Positions 37,058-47,300 of a stretch of DNA of 64,000 nucleotides are shown piece by piece (positions within the stretch are counted from its first letter, which is position 1; the number at the start of each line of letters is the position of its first letter). Source of the stretch: Planctomycetia bacterium (GTDB lineage Bacteria; Planctomycetota; UBA8108; SXIK01). The translations under genes and the position numbers were made by a program. The notes under the pieces are model-generated. The model was not told where the DNA came from, ran no database searches, and worked only from the letters and a program-made list of their open reading frames with translations. Location of the stretch: the NCBI GenBank assembly GCA_005772855.1, contig SXIK01000117.1, positions 93,514 through 157,513 of the forward strand, written 5' to 3'.

Positions 37058-40000
37058 CTACCTTGGATCGGCCACCAGCCGAATTCCGATGTGATTCTGC
37101 GGGCTCCAGGGGATGGTTCGATTTCGGCTTGTGACCCTGTGGTCTCTCGGGTCGGTGGAGATCCAGTAGCCGCCTCGATAGACAAACCACTGCCTGTCCT
37201 TGAGCGCGAGCGAGGTAGTTGGCTCGGCGGCACCGCCTGCCAGATCACGGATGCCGTAGACGCTCTCGTCCATTGGATAGGAGAGTCGCGCCTCGGTAAA
37301 CTCCCGGTCGCAACGATCGGATACGAAGCCGCGGCCGAGCTTCGCGTAGCTCCAGACCGAGTGGTTTCCCCAGACGTAGAGCCTCCGGTCCACGCCTCGG
37401 GCCGCCTTCTCCCACTCAAGGCTGGAAGGCAAGCGAAAACGCCACCGATTGCCATGCCGCAGCGAGAGCCAGTGCGCGTACTCGACGGCCGCCATCATCG
37501 AGATTCCGGTGACAGGGCTCTCGCTCATCTCCGCGTTGGAAAGAGTAAAACTTCTTCCGGAAGAGTCCATCTGGACAGGTTGCAGTCTTGCGCCGCGTAT
37601 CTCTGGTTTCAAGCCAGTGGAATCGTCCTTCTCGTCAACTCTGAGGAAAGGACGTAGAGAAGCTGATTCCCAATCGGCCTGCCGACTTGCCGATCCGTTC
37701 GGTTGGAGCTCCCCCCGTGCGGCCTTGTCGTTCAGGAACTCGAGGTACTCGCCCAGTGTCACCTCGCCACGCGCCATGAAAAAATCGTTCACGTTCTCGC
37801 GAGCCCGAGAAAGCGCCTCGTAGGCCTCAAGGTCGCCGCCAGCGGTGAACCCGCCGGCGGGAATGTGCACAAAGCCCGGCGGCACCTCCTCGATCTTGAA
37901 AAGTTGGACGCGAGGAGGCTTCGGCCCGCTCGGAATCAGGATTGGCACGCGAGCCTCCGCGTATCCAGGTTTCCTGACGACAAGAAGGTAGCTACCTCGC
38001 GGCAGGAATGCTCGGAGCGCAGATGCGGGATCCGTCACGCCCAGTCGAGAGCGGGGAGGGAAGTCGAGCGGATAGCCCTCGAAGGTCAAATCGAGCTGAA
38101 AGCGGATGTCGACGAGCCTGCCGGACTTCAACTCCTTGAAGCCTGTGTAGAAGGCCGCTGGAAAAGGTTTCCAGTCCAGACGAGCCGCGGCCCCCTCGCG
38201 AACGACCTCGACCGGCACCTTCTGATCGGCTGCGACGGTTGTCAGCGCCTCCGCGAGCGCAGAGGCGGTCGGTGTCTCCTGGTCGTTGACGCGCAAGAGC
38301 CGGTCGCCGGCTCGAAACGGCTCTCCCTTCGGCCCCCACACGCGCTCAATCCTCAGGAGAGGCCCGCCCACGAGCCCCTTCGGCGGATCATCCAGGCCCA
38401 CGGCGGGGTCGAAGGGCAAGGGCAACAGACGCCGCTCGACCTCTTCATACCGGAAGCAGAAGACCTCGGCGCCGGGTGGATCTGTTTCGATTGCGACTTC
38501 ACCCTTGCCTTCCAGCTCCTTCGCGTAGGTGCCGAGGCCCATCGACTCGATCTGGCGCCGGAAAAAGCCCTCCGACAGTTCCACACGGTCGTTCTCCTCG
38601 GCCTCGTTGCGCTGCCGCCACGTCAGGTCCTCCTTGGCTCGCTGCGCCTCGAGCGCCATGGTGGATCCCGCCGGGGCGATCTGGGCGGATTGTTCGAAGC
38701 ACTCAAGAGCCTCGAAGTAGAGCTGGTCGAGGCGAATCTTGATCGAAGCCTGTCGGGCGAGCAGCTCCGACTCGTCTTTTCTTTCCCACAAAGGCAACCA
38801 GGCGGGCAGGTCCTCCTTCAGTTTCGACAAGCCCCGAGCGATCTGCTGCCGATCGACCAGCAGCTCCGCAAATCCCGTCGCGCTGGCCTCACCTTTCCTC
38901 AGAAGTGCTCGAGCCTGTTGTCGCTCGCGGATAGAGGATCCCAACACGAAGATCGCAAGCAGCAAGATCAGCACGGCGGCCGCGATGACCTTTTCGCGAT
39001 GCTTGCGCGCAAGCTTTCGGAGTCGATAGAACGTGCTCGGAGGGCCAGCCAGGACAGGCTCGTGGGAGAGGTGACGCCGAACATCCTCATTCAGCTCGAA
39101 CGCCGACGAATACCGGCGAGCGCGGTCCTTTTCGAGCGCCTTCATGGTGACCCAGTCCAGGTCACCGCGCAGTTCCTTCGCGCGGGCAGAGAGCCCTGTT
39201 GCGGCATGTGCTGCACCTCCTTGTGAGTCGCAGAGGAGGCGTACCCGTGTGCTGGGCCTCGGAGGAACTTCCTCGCAGATCGTCCGAAGCAGGCTGGCAT
39301 GGCCTCCCTGCCGCAACTTCTTTGGGTCGAAGGGCAGGACGCCCGTCAGGAGCTCATAGAGAAGAACGCCCAGCGAGTAGATATCGGTGCGGGTGTCGAT
39401 GTCGAGCTCGTTCAGCCCCGCCTGCTCCGGGCTCATGTACTCGGGGGTGCCAATTAGCTGGCCGAGGGCGGTGAGCGCTGTTGTGTCGAGCGAGCTTGGC
39501 CCGGTCGCCTTGGCAATGCCGAAGTCGATGACCTTCGGCAGCGGCGCCCCATCGATCTCGGTCACCAGTACATTGGAGGGTTTGATGTCGCGGTGAATGA
39601 TCGCCTTTTGGTGCGCATGGTGGATTGCCTCGCAGACCCTCTGGAAGAGCTTGAGCCGGGCCCGCGTGCCAAGCTGGTGCTCCCGGCAGTAGGCTGTGAT
39701 TGGAGCGCCTGGCACGTACTCCATGACGAAGTACGGGCTGCCGTCCTCGGCAGTACCAGCGTCGAAGACCCGGGCAATGCTCGGGTGGCTCATGAGGGCC
39801 AGCACCTGCCGCTCCGACTCGAACCTTGCCACGACCTCGCGCGTGTCCATTCCCCGCCGGATGAGCTTCAAGGCCACCGTGCGCTTCACGGGCTCGGTCT
39901 GCTCCGCGAGATAGACCTGTCCCATGCCACCCTCGCCGAGCAGTTGTTGGAGACGGTAGTGGCCGATCAGGTCGCGCGCCTTCGCAGCCTTGATGGCAGG

Positions 40001-40117
40001 AGCCTGATCCTTCCCGTCGAGTTTCCAGTAGACGCTGCAGCTCTGGGGCCCCTGACCGGTTGGCGCGTCCTGTGGCTTCTCCCCCTCGGGATTGTCGGAT
40101 AACCTGCGATCAGTCAC
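37058..40117 (-). CDS. Receptor Ser/Thr kinase with PDZ and SUMF1-like domains
   Basis: This 1019-residue protein starts with a kinase domain (about 50-340): glycine loop LLGEGGMGQVYLAE, Lys84 in TVALKLIRRG, HRDIKPSN (175-182), DFG (198-200) and GTPEYMSPEQAG. A membrane helix follows near 385-405 (VIAAAVLILLLAIFVLG). Outside the membrane come a helical region, a PEGA-like strand motif (VAIETDPPGAEV), a PDZ-like domain (LLRIERVWGPKGEPFRAGDR) and a C-terminal SUMF1/formylglycine-enzyme fold (PGFVHIPAGGF, then RFRLPSSLEWEKAARG and FVYRGGYWIS). SUMF1 domains in kinases of this type are thought to bind ligands, not to modify sulfatases. It is divergent from the sigma-factor gene at 40144, with GTG 40117 leaving only 26 bp between them. 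Confidence 0.85.
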   Translation of the reverse strand: MTDRRLSDNPEGEKPQDAPTGQGPQSCSVYWKLDGKDQAPAIKAAKARDLIGHYRLQQLLGEGGMGQVYLAEQTEPVKRTVALKLIRRGMDTREVVARFESERQVLALMSHPSIARVFDAGTAEDGSPYFVMEYVPGAPITAYCREHQLGTRARLKLFQRVCEAIHHAHQKAIIHRDIKPSNVLVTEIDGAPLPKVIDFGIAKATGPSSLDTTALTALGQLIGTPEYMSPEQAGLNELDIDTRTDIYSLGVLLYELLTGVLPFDPKKLRQGGHASLLRTICEEVPPRPSTRVRLLCDSQGGAAHAATGLSARAKELRGDLDWVTMKALEKDRARRYSSAFELNEDVRRHLSHEPVLAGPPSTFYRLRKLARKHREKVIAAAVLILLLAIFVLGSSIRERQQARALLRKGEASATGFAELLVDRQQIARGLSKLKEDLPAWLPLWERKDESELLARQASIKIRLDQLYFEALECFEQSAQIAPAGSTMALEAQRAKEDLTWRQRNEAEENDRVELSEGFFRRQIESMGLGTYAKELEGKGEVAIETDPPGAEVFCFRYEEVERRLLPLPFDPAVGLDDPPKGLVGGPLLRIERVWGPKGEPFRAGDRLLRVNDQETPTASALAEALTTVAADQKVPVEVVREGAAARLDWKPFPAAFYTGFKELKSGRLVDIRFQLDLTFEGYPLDFPPRSRLGVTDPASALRAFLPRGSYLLVVRKPGYAEARVPILIPSGPKPPRVQLFKIEEVPPGFVHIPAGGFTAGGDLEAYEALSRARENVNDFFMARGEVTLGEYLEFLNDKAARGELQPNGSASRQADWESASLRPFLRVDEKDDSTGLKPEIRGARLQPVQMDSSGRSFTLSNAEMSESPVTGISMMAAVEYAHWLSLRHGNRWRFRLPSSLEWEKAARGVDRRLYVWGNHSVWSYAKLGRGFVSDRCDREFTEARLSYPMDESVYGIRDLAGGAAEPTTSLALKDRQWFVYRGGYWISTDPRDHRVTSRNRTIPWSPQNHIGIRLVADPR

Positions 40118-40143
40118 GCTACAATTGTCCTCCGGCTCGACCC

Positions 40144-40827
40144 ATGAAAAAGGATGTTTTTCCCCAAACGCTCAATACCTGGATTGAGCGAAAGCTTGCC
40201 GAGGGAGCGGCGGGTCGTGCCGAGCTTAACCACTTCGTCATGCGGGTCTACGCTGACCCGCTCCGAGTCTACTGCCTGGGCACGCCCGGCCGATATCTTG
40301 GTGAGCCGGAGGAGGTTGTTGAGGGCTTCTTCGCCGACCGTCTGGGGCGGGCGGATTACTTCCGCGGCTGGAAGGAAAGTGGTTTGCGCCTGCGTCGCTG
40401 GCTCATGAACGGCTTTGGGTTCTATTTGAAGGAGCTCCGGCGGGAGAGGTTGCAGCAGAGCCACGAGAAGCCGCTCGAAGAAAGCTCCGAGCCCGGCGAG
40501 GAGGATTTTGCCGCAGGGGTGGAGACGGAGATGGACCGGGCCTTCGCCGTGTCGATCGTCCGGCAAGCGTTGCTCGATACGCGGCGCGCATGCGAATCCA
40601 AGGGGCAGTCAAGGCACTGGCAGCTTTTTTATCAGCATTACTACGAAGGTCGAGGCTATGCGGAGCTTGTAAAGGAGCACCTCGTCGAGCCGGCGAGGGC
40701 GGCGGAGATGGCGCGAACGGCGGCGACGAAGTTCAAGAGAGCGCTCAGGGACCTCCTCGCCGGAGACGGCGCTCTTGAAAGTGAGATTGACGAGGAGATT
40801 GAGAATTTGCTGGGCATTTGTGCATGA
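40144..40827 (+). CDS. ECF-like sigma factor
   Basis: This 227-residue protein resembles the divergent ECF sigma factors paired with kinases in Planctomycetota. A sigma region 2 is visible as YADPLRVYCLGTPGRYLGEP, then EEVVEGFFADRLGRADYF and LRLRRWLMNGFGFYLKELRRER. Region 4 is degenerate (WQLFYQHYYEGRGYAELVKE, then TKFKRALRDLL). ATG 40144 is chosen because the upstream extension has no sigma-like sequence. It is divergent from the kinase/PDZ/SUMF1 gene, whose start lies only 26 bp away, so the two promoters must overlap the coding ends. The small gene 40841 follows on the same strand. Confidence 0.72.
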   Translation: MKKDVFPQTLNTWIERKLAEGAAGRAELNHFVMRVYADPLRVYCLGTPGRYLGEPEEVVEGFFADRLGRADYFRGWKESGLRLRRWLMNGFGFYLKELRRERLQQSHEKPLEESSEPGEEDFAAGVETEMDRAFAVSIVRQALLDTRRACESKGQSRHWQLFYQHYYEGRGYAELVKEHLVEPARAAEMARTAATKFKRALRDLLAGDGALESEIDEEIENLLGICA

Positions 40828-40840
40828 TTGCGAGGGAGCC

Positions 40841-41341
40841 ATGACGATCGAGAGTGCCGACGAAGGTGCCAGGGGCGGGGAGCTCGAGGGGATTAGCAGC
40901 CTCCATGTCTCGAGGTTGCTCGAGCTTGGATTTTCTAGAGAGCGGCAGCCCATCGATGGTCTTCTCGCCCGATTGCGAGGTCCCCGGGGCGCTGCCTGGC
41001 TGCGAGCGACTCTTCAAGGCGGGCGCCTGGGCCCGTCGGCTGATCTCGACGCGATCACCAGCCCACAGGGAGTGTCGATCTCTCTCCTCCGCGCCCTCAA
41101 GGACCGCGCAAACGTGCTCCTCAAGGACCCGGCTAAAAGAGAGAATCTCCACGCTGGCATGGCGGGCTACTTTCTTGCGATCGCGGCCGCGATCGCGCAG
41201 CACGGCGAGCTCCTCACGCAGCAACCGTGCGAGAAGATTGCCCCGATCTTGCGGAAGCTCTCGACCGTTGTTCCCGAGCCGTGGGGGCCCATCTTTCGGT
41301 GCGCGCTCGATTCTCCTCGGTTGAAGCCGCGAAATGCGTGA
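40841..41341 (+). CDS. Small protein of unknown function downstream of the sigma factor
   Basis: This 166-residue protein starts at an ATG 13 bp after the sigma stop, with a GAGGGA site in front. It is Leu/Ala/Arg-rich and mostly helical by appearance (LHVSRLLELGF, LARLRGPRGAAWLRATL, AGYFLAIAAAIAQHGELLTQ), without a signal peptide or membrane helix. I do not recognise a family. Its position directly after a sigma factor suggests a regulator of that factor, such as an anti-sigma or adaptor protein, but this is context only. The reading frame is consistent with real coding sequence yet could be fortuitous. Confidence 0.55.
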   Translation: MTIESADEGARGGELEGISSLHVSRLLELGFSRERQPIDGLLARLRGPRGAAWLRATLQGGRLGPSADLDAITSPQGVSISLLRALKDRANVLLKDPAKRENLHAGMAGYFLAIAAAIAQHGELLTQQPCEKIAPILRKLSTVVPEPWGPIFRCALDSPRLKPRNA

Positions 41342-41395
41342 CAGCTCGAGCTCCCACCAGTCGAGCGCGGCCTCCTTGTGAGGCGACTTACGTTG

Positions 41396-42931
41396 CTATC
41401 CCTTCCGTGAGACAGGGGGGATCGGTCGCGCAATTGTTTCCGCCAGGATGTGTTTTTGCACCTTGCCCATGGCATTACGCGGAAGGGCCTCGACGAAGAA
41501 GAGATGCCTTGGCTTCTTGTAACCGGCGAGCACGGCGCGGCAGTGCTCGACGACGGCTTCGGCCGTGAGCGTGAGATCCGTCCGCACGATGGCAGCGCAC
41601 ACGCACTCGCCGAACTCGGGATCACTCTGGCCAAAGACTGCCGCCTCTGCCACCCCCGGGCAACTCAAGAGAGCCTCCTCAACCTCACGCGGATAGATGT
41701 TGTAGCCGCCGCTGATGATGAGGTCCTTGGTCCGCCCGGTGATCGTGTAGTAGCCGTCGGCGCTGACCTTGCCCAGGTCGCCAGTCTTGAACCAGCCATC
41801 TCGACTGAAGCTCTCGGCCGTGGCGTCTGGCTGGTTCAGGTAGCCGGCGAAGACATGCGGTCCGCGCACTTCGATCTCGCCGATCTCCTCCGGGCCCAAC
41901 GGCAAGCGCGAGACCCTGTCAACGACGCGGGCCTCCTGGCGTGGGAAAGGCTGGCCGACTGTGCCAGGGCGTCGTTCGCCCGCACAGGGGTTGGTCAGGT
42001 TCATGATGGTCTCGGTCATGCCATAGCGTTCAAGGATGCGCTGGCCGCTCAACCGCTCGAAGTCCGTCAGGGTCTGGGGGGCAAGGGCAGCACTGCCCGA
42101 GACATAGAGCCGCAAGGCGGGTGGCCGCCGGCCGCTCTCCGCGGCCTCGGCGATCAGGCGGGTGTACAGGGTGGGCACGCCGAAAAACAACGTGAACTCG
42201 CCGCTCCTGAGGCGATCGAGCGCGATTCGGGCATTGAACTGCCGATGTAACTCGCAGCTGGCACCTGCCAGGATCGTGCCGTGAATGCCGACCATTAGAC
42301 CGTGCGCATGAAACAAGGGCAGCATGTGCAGCAGGTGATCTTCGGCTGTCCATTGCCAGGCCTCGGTGACGCTCCGGGCATTGCTGAGCGTGTTGCGATG
42401 GAGCAGGAGAGCGCCCTTGCTTGGGCCAGTTGTACCCGATGTGTAAGCCAGGACGGCCACATCGTCGGGGTTGGGATGGCGCAGAGGCGTGGCAGAGGGG
42501 ACGTAATTTACAAGCGCATCAAGCTCCTCTCCGAGCGTCAAGATGAGCGCCAGAGCTGGCATGTCTCCACGGACGCGCGCCAACTCGGCCATCTGCGCGC
42601 CACCCGTTACGCACACTCGTGCGCCGGAGTCGCCCAGTATGTGGCGCAATTCGACCTGTTTGTACTGGTTGTTGACCAGCACGACCGTGCCGCCGGCGAG
42701 ATGTGTGCCGAAATAGCAGAAGATAAACTCGGGCGAATTCTCGATATAAAGCGCCACGCGCTCGCCGGGCTTTAGTCCCCAATCGACAAGGGCGCGGGCA
42801 AAGGCCTCCGCTCGCGCCCTGACGGCGGCATAGGTCCAGGTGGCGCCCTCGAAGACAAGGCAGCGCTTCTCGGGCGTTTTCTGCGCGTGCTCATGCAGCG
42901 CGCCGGCGAGTGTGCTACAGGTTGTGGTCAC
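41396..42931 (-). CDS. Acyl-CoA synthetase, malonyl-CoA-synthetase-like
   Basis: This 511-residue AMP-forming ligase of the ANL family activates an acid with ATP and joins it to CoA. The P-loop is AYTSGTTGPSKGA, and later motifs are ERYGMTETIMNL, GWFKTGDLG and the catalytic Lys in LPRNAMGKVQK. The stretch MLPLFHAHGLMVGIHGTIL and the text after the motif (NPCAGERRPGTVGQPFP) match malonyl-CoA synthetase (MatB/ACSF3) more than long-chain ligases. It begins with GTG after an AAGGAGGGG site that sits unusually far (about 14 bp) upstream. It lies 27 bp downstream of an amidase gene, so the pair could convert an amide such as malonamate to malonate and then to malonyl-CoA. Confidence 0.83.
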   Translation of the reverse strand: MTTTCSTLAGALHEHAQKTPEKRCLVFEGATWTYAAVRARAEAFARALVDWGLKPGERVALYIENSPEFIFCYFGTHLAGGTVVLVNNQYKQVELRHILGDSGARVCVTGGAQMAELARVRGDMPALALILTLGEELDALVNYVPSATPLRHPNPDDVAVLAYTSGTTGPSKGALLLHRNTLSNARSVTEAWQWTAEDHLLHMLPLFHAHGLMVGIHGTILAGASCELHRQFNARIALDRLRSGEFTLFFGVPTLYTRLIAEAAESGRRPPALRLYVSGSAALAPQTLTDFERLSGQRILERYGMTETIMNLTNPCAGERRPGTVGQPFPRQEARVVDRVSRLPLGPEEIGEIEVRGPHVFAGYLNQPDATAESFSRDGWFKTGDLGKVSADGYYTITGRTKDLIISGGYNIYPREVEEALLSCPGVAEAAVFGQSDPEFGECVCAAIVRTDLTLTAEAVVEHCRAVLAGYKKPRHLFFVEALPRNAMGKVQKHILAETIARPIPPVSRKG

Positions 42932-42958
42932 GACTGATTTGGACCCCTCCTTAAATCA

Positions 42959-44254
42959 TCAGGAGTTGCCAATGCTTTTATCAAGGCCGGCCCCCCAGTC
43001 CAGCAACGCTTCGTCCGCTCCGAACGCGCCTGTCAACTGGAGGCCCAGGGGCATTCCCTCCGCGTCGCCGCCCATTGGTAGCGTCAAGGCGGGCAAGCCG
43101 GCCTGGGTCCAGGGCAGGCTCATGACCGGGTCTCCGGTGCTCTCCAGTCCTCGCGGGGCCGCTCCAACCGCTGCGGGAGACAACCAGAGGTCAATGCCCT
43201 GGGATTTCATGACCCGTTCAAGATCGGCGCGCAGCAAGAGGCTCGCATCACGGGCTGCCGCCGCCTCACTGGCGCTGACGGTCAGGCCACGTTCCATCAG
43301 CTCGGCTGTCCTTGGGTGGTAGAGGTTTCGATACCTGGGGTACCATTCACGGTGGACGATGGCGGCTTCGTGGGCCATCAGCGCGTAGTGCCGGTCGCGG
43401 ATGGCCACAAAGTCAGTCAAGAGCGGCAGTGAACGCACGCTATAGCCGGCGTGGACCAGGGCGGTGCACACATTTCGGAAGCGTGCTTCCATCTCCAGGT
43501 CGCAGCACCGCAGGTAGGGCCCTTCAGGCACCGCCAGCACCGGACGCGAGGAGTCCAATTCATCGGAGTTGAGCGACCAGTCGGCAATGAGCACGCGCGC
43601 TGCGGCGAGCAAGATGCCGAGGTCCCCACCGAAGAGGCCGACATGGTCATACGACGGAGCGAAGGGCAGGACGCCTCTGCGAGAGACGCGGTCATAGCTG
43701 GGTTTGTAGCCGTACACTCCGCAAAAAGACGCAGGCCGGATGATCGACCCAATCGTCTGCGAGCCGAGCGCCAGGCGCGCCATTGCGGCACCCACTGCGG
43801 CCGCCGAGCCGCTACTGGATCCGCCCGGGGTACGCGTCGGATCGCGTGGGTTGCGCGTGGGGCCGGGGACGAAGTATGCGAACTCCGTCGAGACAGCTTT
43901 CCCCAGGATCAGGGCGCCGGCGCGCTTGAGCGCCGCGACGCTGTCGGCTTCAGCACCCTTGAACAGGTCCTCGGGCAGGCGGCTGCCGGCGCGGGTAGCG
44001 AAGCCATCGACGTGGAAGAAGTCCTTGACCGCGATCGGGATACCAAACAGGGGAGGGCGTGCGCTGGCATCCGGCCATCGTGCCTCGAGCCGTCCCGCCT
44101 CCCTGCGCAGGCGTTCAAAGCGTCCGGGTTCGGGCAACAGCGTCTGCAGGAGTGGCTCGCGCTCAGCGCAGAGAGCTTCGAGGGTGTCGATCTGGGTTTT
44201 CAGATGGCTCATGGGGAGAACGGCAGCCCGATTCGGGTTATTTCTCCAGGTCAT
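42959..44254 (-). CDS. Amidase (amidase-signature family)
   Basis: This 431-residue hydrolase belongs to the amidase-signature family, with the Lys-cisSer-Ser triad visible: Lys77 in GIPIAVKDFFHVDG, Ser148 in the GGSSSGS loop and Ser170 in GSQTIGSIIRPASFCG. It hydrolyses an amide bond of a small molecule. The length is near that of malonamidase E2, and the downstream malonyl-CoA-synthetase-like gene supports malonamate or a similar dicarboxylic acid amide as substrate. The Glu-tRNA(Gln) amidotransferase subunit is unlikely because no GatB or GatC is nearby. The start could be ATG 44254 or ATG 44212; neither has a clear ribosome-binding site. Confidence 0.85.
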   Translation of the reverse strand: MTWRNNPNRAAVLPMSHLKTQIDTLEALCAEREPLLQTLLPEPGRFERLRREAGRLEARWPDASARPPLFGIPIAVKDFFHVDGFATRAGSRLPEDLFKGAEADSVAALKRAGALILGKAVSTEFAYFVPGPTRNPRDPTRTPGGSSSGSAAAVGAAMARLALGSQTIGSIIRPASFCGVYGYKPSYDRVSRRGVLPFAPSYDHVGLFGGDLGILLAAARVLIADWSLNSDELDSSRPVLAVPEGPYLRCCDLEMEARFRNVCTALVHAGYSVRSLPLLTDFVAIRDRHYALMAHEAAIVHREWYPRYRNLYHPRTAELMERGLTVSASEAAAARDASLLLRADLERVMKSQGIDLWLSPAAVGAAPRGLESTGDPVMSLPWTQAGLPALTLPMGGDAEGMPLGLQLTGAFGADEALLDWGAGLDKSIGNS

Positions 44255-44387
44255 ACGCGAGTTCCCCGATCAAGGCAACCCGCCGAAACTGGCACCGAGC
44301 CCGGGCGCCAAGGAAAGGAATGGGCGGCGCAGTTGGTACCTGCGCCGCCCAGGGCATGTACAAGAATCCCTACTCGAGACTTCTTCT

Positions 44388-47300
44388 TCACTCCAGGCAG
44401 GTTGGGCCGCAACCATCAATCCGCACGCAGGTCGTACCGAGTGCGTGTGGCAGACCAGCGTTGAAAAGGAAGCTGAGGTCGGCCACGGCGTCGGAGATAT
44501 CGAGCTTCGAGTCGCCGTTGAAGTCGAGGAGCTTCAAATTTGAAGGGTTACTTGAGGTGCCATCGCCGCAAGGCAAGCTCCTTGTCGTGCCCTGGAAGAG
44601 GTAGCCGAGTATGCAGACGGCATCGGAGAGGTCGATTTTGCCATCGCGGTTGCAGTCACCGGGTCGCACGGGCTCGCCCACCGGCTCGGCTCGTCCCGAA
44701 GTGACGGCGACGCCGAAGCGAATCGTGTCACCTTCCTTCATGCCCTCGCCGGGTGTAATGCGAAGAAAGTAGCGCCGGCCCGGGAAGGCCATGTCTTCTT
44801 CCCCCTCTGGCGCGAGTGATTCAGCCGAGCCGCTGCCACCGACCCCCTCACCGCCCGGAACGAGTAGCTGTGAATCGGGCCGCGGGCGGAAACGCATCGT
44901 CTTTTCGAAACCCTCTCCGGCCTTCGATACCACGAACCCACGGTCGTCGACAATGTCAACGCGCAGATCGTGGCTCAGCCCCAGTTGGATGTCAGTCTGA
45001 AACTCCTCGGGAAGCCAATCGGGGCAGTCCTGGCGGCAGGGCCCAATCGGGATGTTGATCGGCCTGGCGAACCTGTCGACGCGGGTGGCGATGTTCTTGA
45101 GCCACTGGACCTGGGAAGTCCCGTAGAGAAGGTACTGGTCGCCCAGATCGCACTCGAGCCCGTCACCGTCGCCGTCGATGTCCGTTTGATCGGGATTCCA
45201 GGCGGTGGGGCAGTTGTCCGAGTTGTCCGGGACTCCGTCGTTGTCGTCATCCGAGTCGCAGGCGTTGCCCGTGCCGTCGGAGTCGGTGTCTCTCTGGTCC
45301 GAGTTGGCGATGAATCGGCAGTTGTCCCGGTTGTTGAACCTGCCATCTCGGTCGTCATCGTCGCAGGCCTCACCGATTCCGTCCCCATCGTCGTCGGCCT
45401 GATCCGGGTTCGCGGTGCGGTGGCAGTTGTCGTCACAGCCGATTCGCACTCCAAACCGACATTTTCGGTCGCCGGCTGTGCCGCTTCTGTCTCCGTCCTC
45501 CGGGACTCCATCGCCGTCCACGTCGGGGTCGCAGGCATCGCCGAGCGCATCTCCATCTGTGTTGCGCTGATCCGGGTTCGCGACGATGGCGCAGTTGTCA
45601 GAGGTGTCCGGAGCGCCGTCGCCGTCGTCATCGGTGTCGTTGGAATCACTGGACCCATCACAGTCCCGGTCAGGGTTGCCCAGGCCGACCGAGGCGAATG
45701 CGTTGATCACCTGACAGGTGTCGCTCGGCGTGAATCCCTGGAATCGGGTCAACGCGAAGAGGAACGAGGCGAGGACTGTAAGGTCCGCCGCATCCTGAAA
45801 CTGTGAGCTTGGTCCGAGTAGGCCTGTGAGCACGAAGTAGTAGAGGTGCATCGCCTTCTGGCGGCCGATCCCGCGGATCGTCAATCCATTGTGCGTGCCG
45901 CCCTCGCTGATGAGGAAGGCGGCCTTGTTGGGGATGCCGCTGTTCGTGTGGACGCCTCCGTTGTCGTTGGTGGTGATGAGGAGGTCTCTCATGTGATCGG
46001 GGTCTCCCTTGGCGGGTGGATTGGAGAGGTCGCGGCTGCCGCCCATCGTAAAGTCCTCGCCCTGCGTCCAGTCCCCGTCGAAGAAGGCCGCCATGACGTC
46101 CGAAAAGCTCTCATTCAAGGCTCCTGGCTGGTCTTCGTAGACGAGGTCGGAGGTGAAGTAGGTCACGGCGTGCGTGTACTCGTGGGCGAACGTGTCGTTC
46201 TGCACTCTGCCGTTGGTGAACTTCAAGTGCTCGCAGTTTGGGTCGAAGAACGCGTTCGGGTTAGCCGAGGCGGAGTCGAAGTGAACGAAGGCTTCCATCT
46301 CCCCATCGCAGTTGTCCCAGGCGTGTCGTCCGAAGTTGCCATGGTAGAAATCGTAGACTTCGTTCATGAAGCGGAAGGCGTTGGTGCCGTCCGCATCGCT
46401 GCCCGGGAAGTCGTCAGTCGATCCGTCCTCGTCGAACCACTCGTCGCCTTCGAGGTCGTCGCAGTCGGGTGGATTCGTGTTGTGAGCGGTGTAGATCGAG
46501 AAGTCCTTGTCGGGAGTATCCGCGTGTGTGGTCTCGCGCAGAGAAAGGAGGCTTCCCTGGTGGGCGTCGATGAGGACTTCCCAGTGGCTCGGCTTCCTCG
46601 TTGCGTGGCTAACGCCCTTGACGAAGTAGCGCCATGCCAGGCGCGACGGGGCCTCCGCGCCGGTGGTGAGGCCCGCGTTGTGAATCACGAGCCTCGGCTC
46701 TGTGGTCCTCTCGATGCCGGAGGCGGGGACTGCTTCCAGGAGAGTGACTTCGGCGCTCGAGGTGCGCACGGTGGCCCGGGGGAAGACAGGCAGGCCTGGA
46801 ATGTATCGGCCGGTGGCGGCCAGCACTTCCCCATTCAAGATGTGGACACCGATCTCGGAGTGCAGAACGCGCAAACCCTGGTGAACCTGCGCAAAGAAGA
46901 AGTGAGCACCGTGCTGTTCCGTCACGCGGCTCAGGACCAGGTCCGTGCGTGGGTCCTTCAATCCGTAGAGCTCCCTGAAGCGCAGGAGGTATTCGTGGGC
47001 TTGCTCGAGACTGTTCGCTGACTTCGAGACGGGAACCTTGACCCGCACGAATGCGGCCGTGCCCCTGTCGAGCCGAACGCGCGCCGGCAGGAGCGAAGCG
47101 TTTCTGAGGGCGTTCCATCCTGAGAGCATGGGAGGATCCAGGTCCTCGCACTCGTCGGGCACCCGGTTCTGGTTCTCGTCCAGAGACCTCTTGCCTGAGA
47201 GGTCGCACTCATCGGGGAGGCCATTCGCGTTGCAGTCAGCGCTCTCGCCCGGCGTATAGGGCTCCAGATAGTCCTCGATGATTTCGGCATCGGACAGGGC

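Noticed and set aside
45150..45680. Repetitive DNA resembling a short tandem or CRISPR-like array
   Set aside because: The periodicity comes from the thrombospondin-3 coding repeats; there are no identical spaced repeats.
44970..45806. Val/Gly-rich plus-strand open frame opposite the TSP3 repeats
   Set aside because: Its repetitive character is the reverse reading of the Asp-rich calcium repeats of the metallopeptidase.
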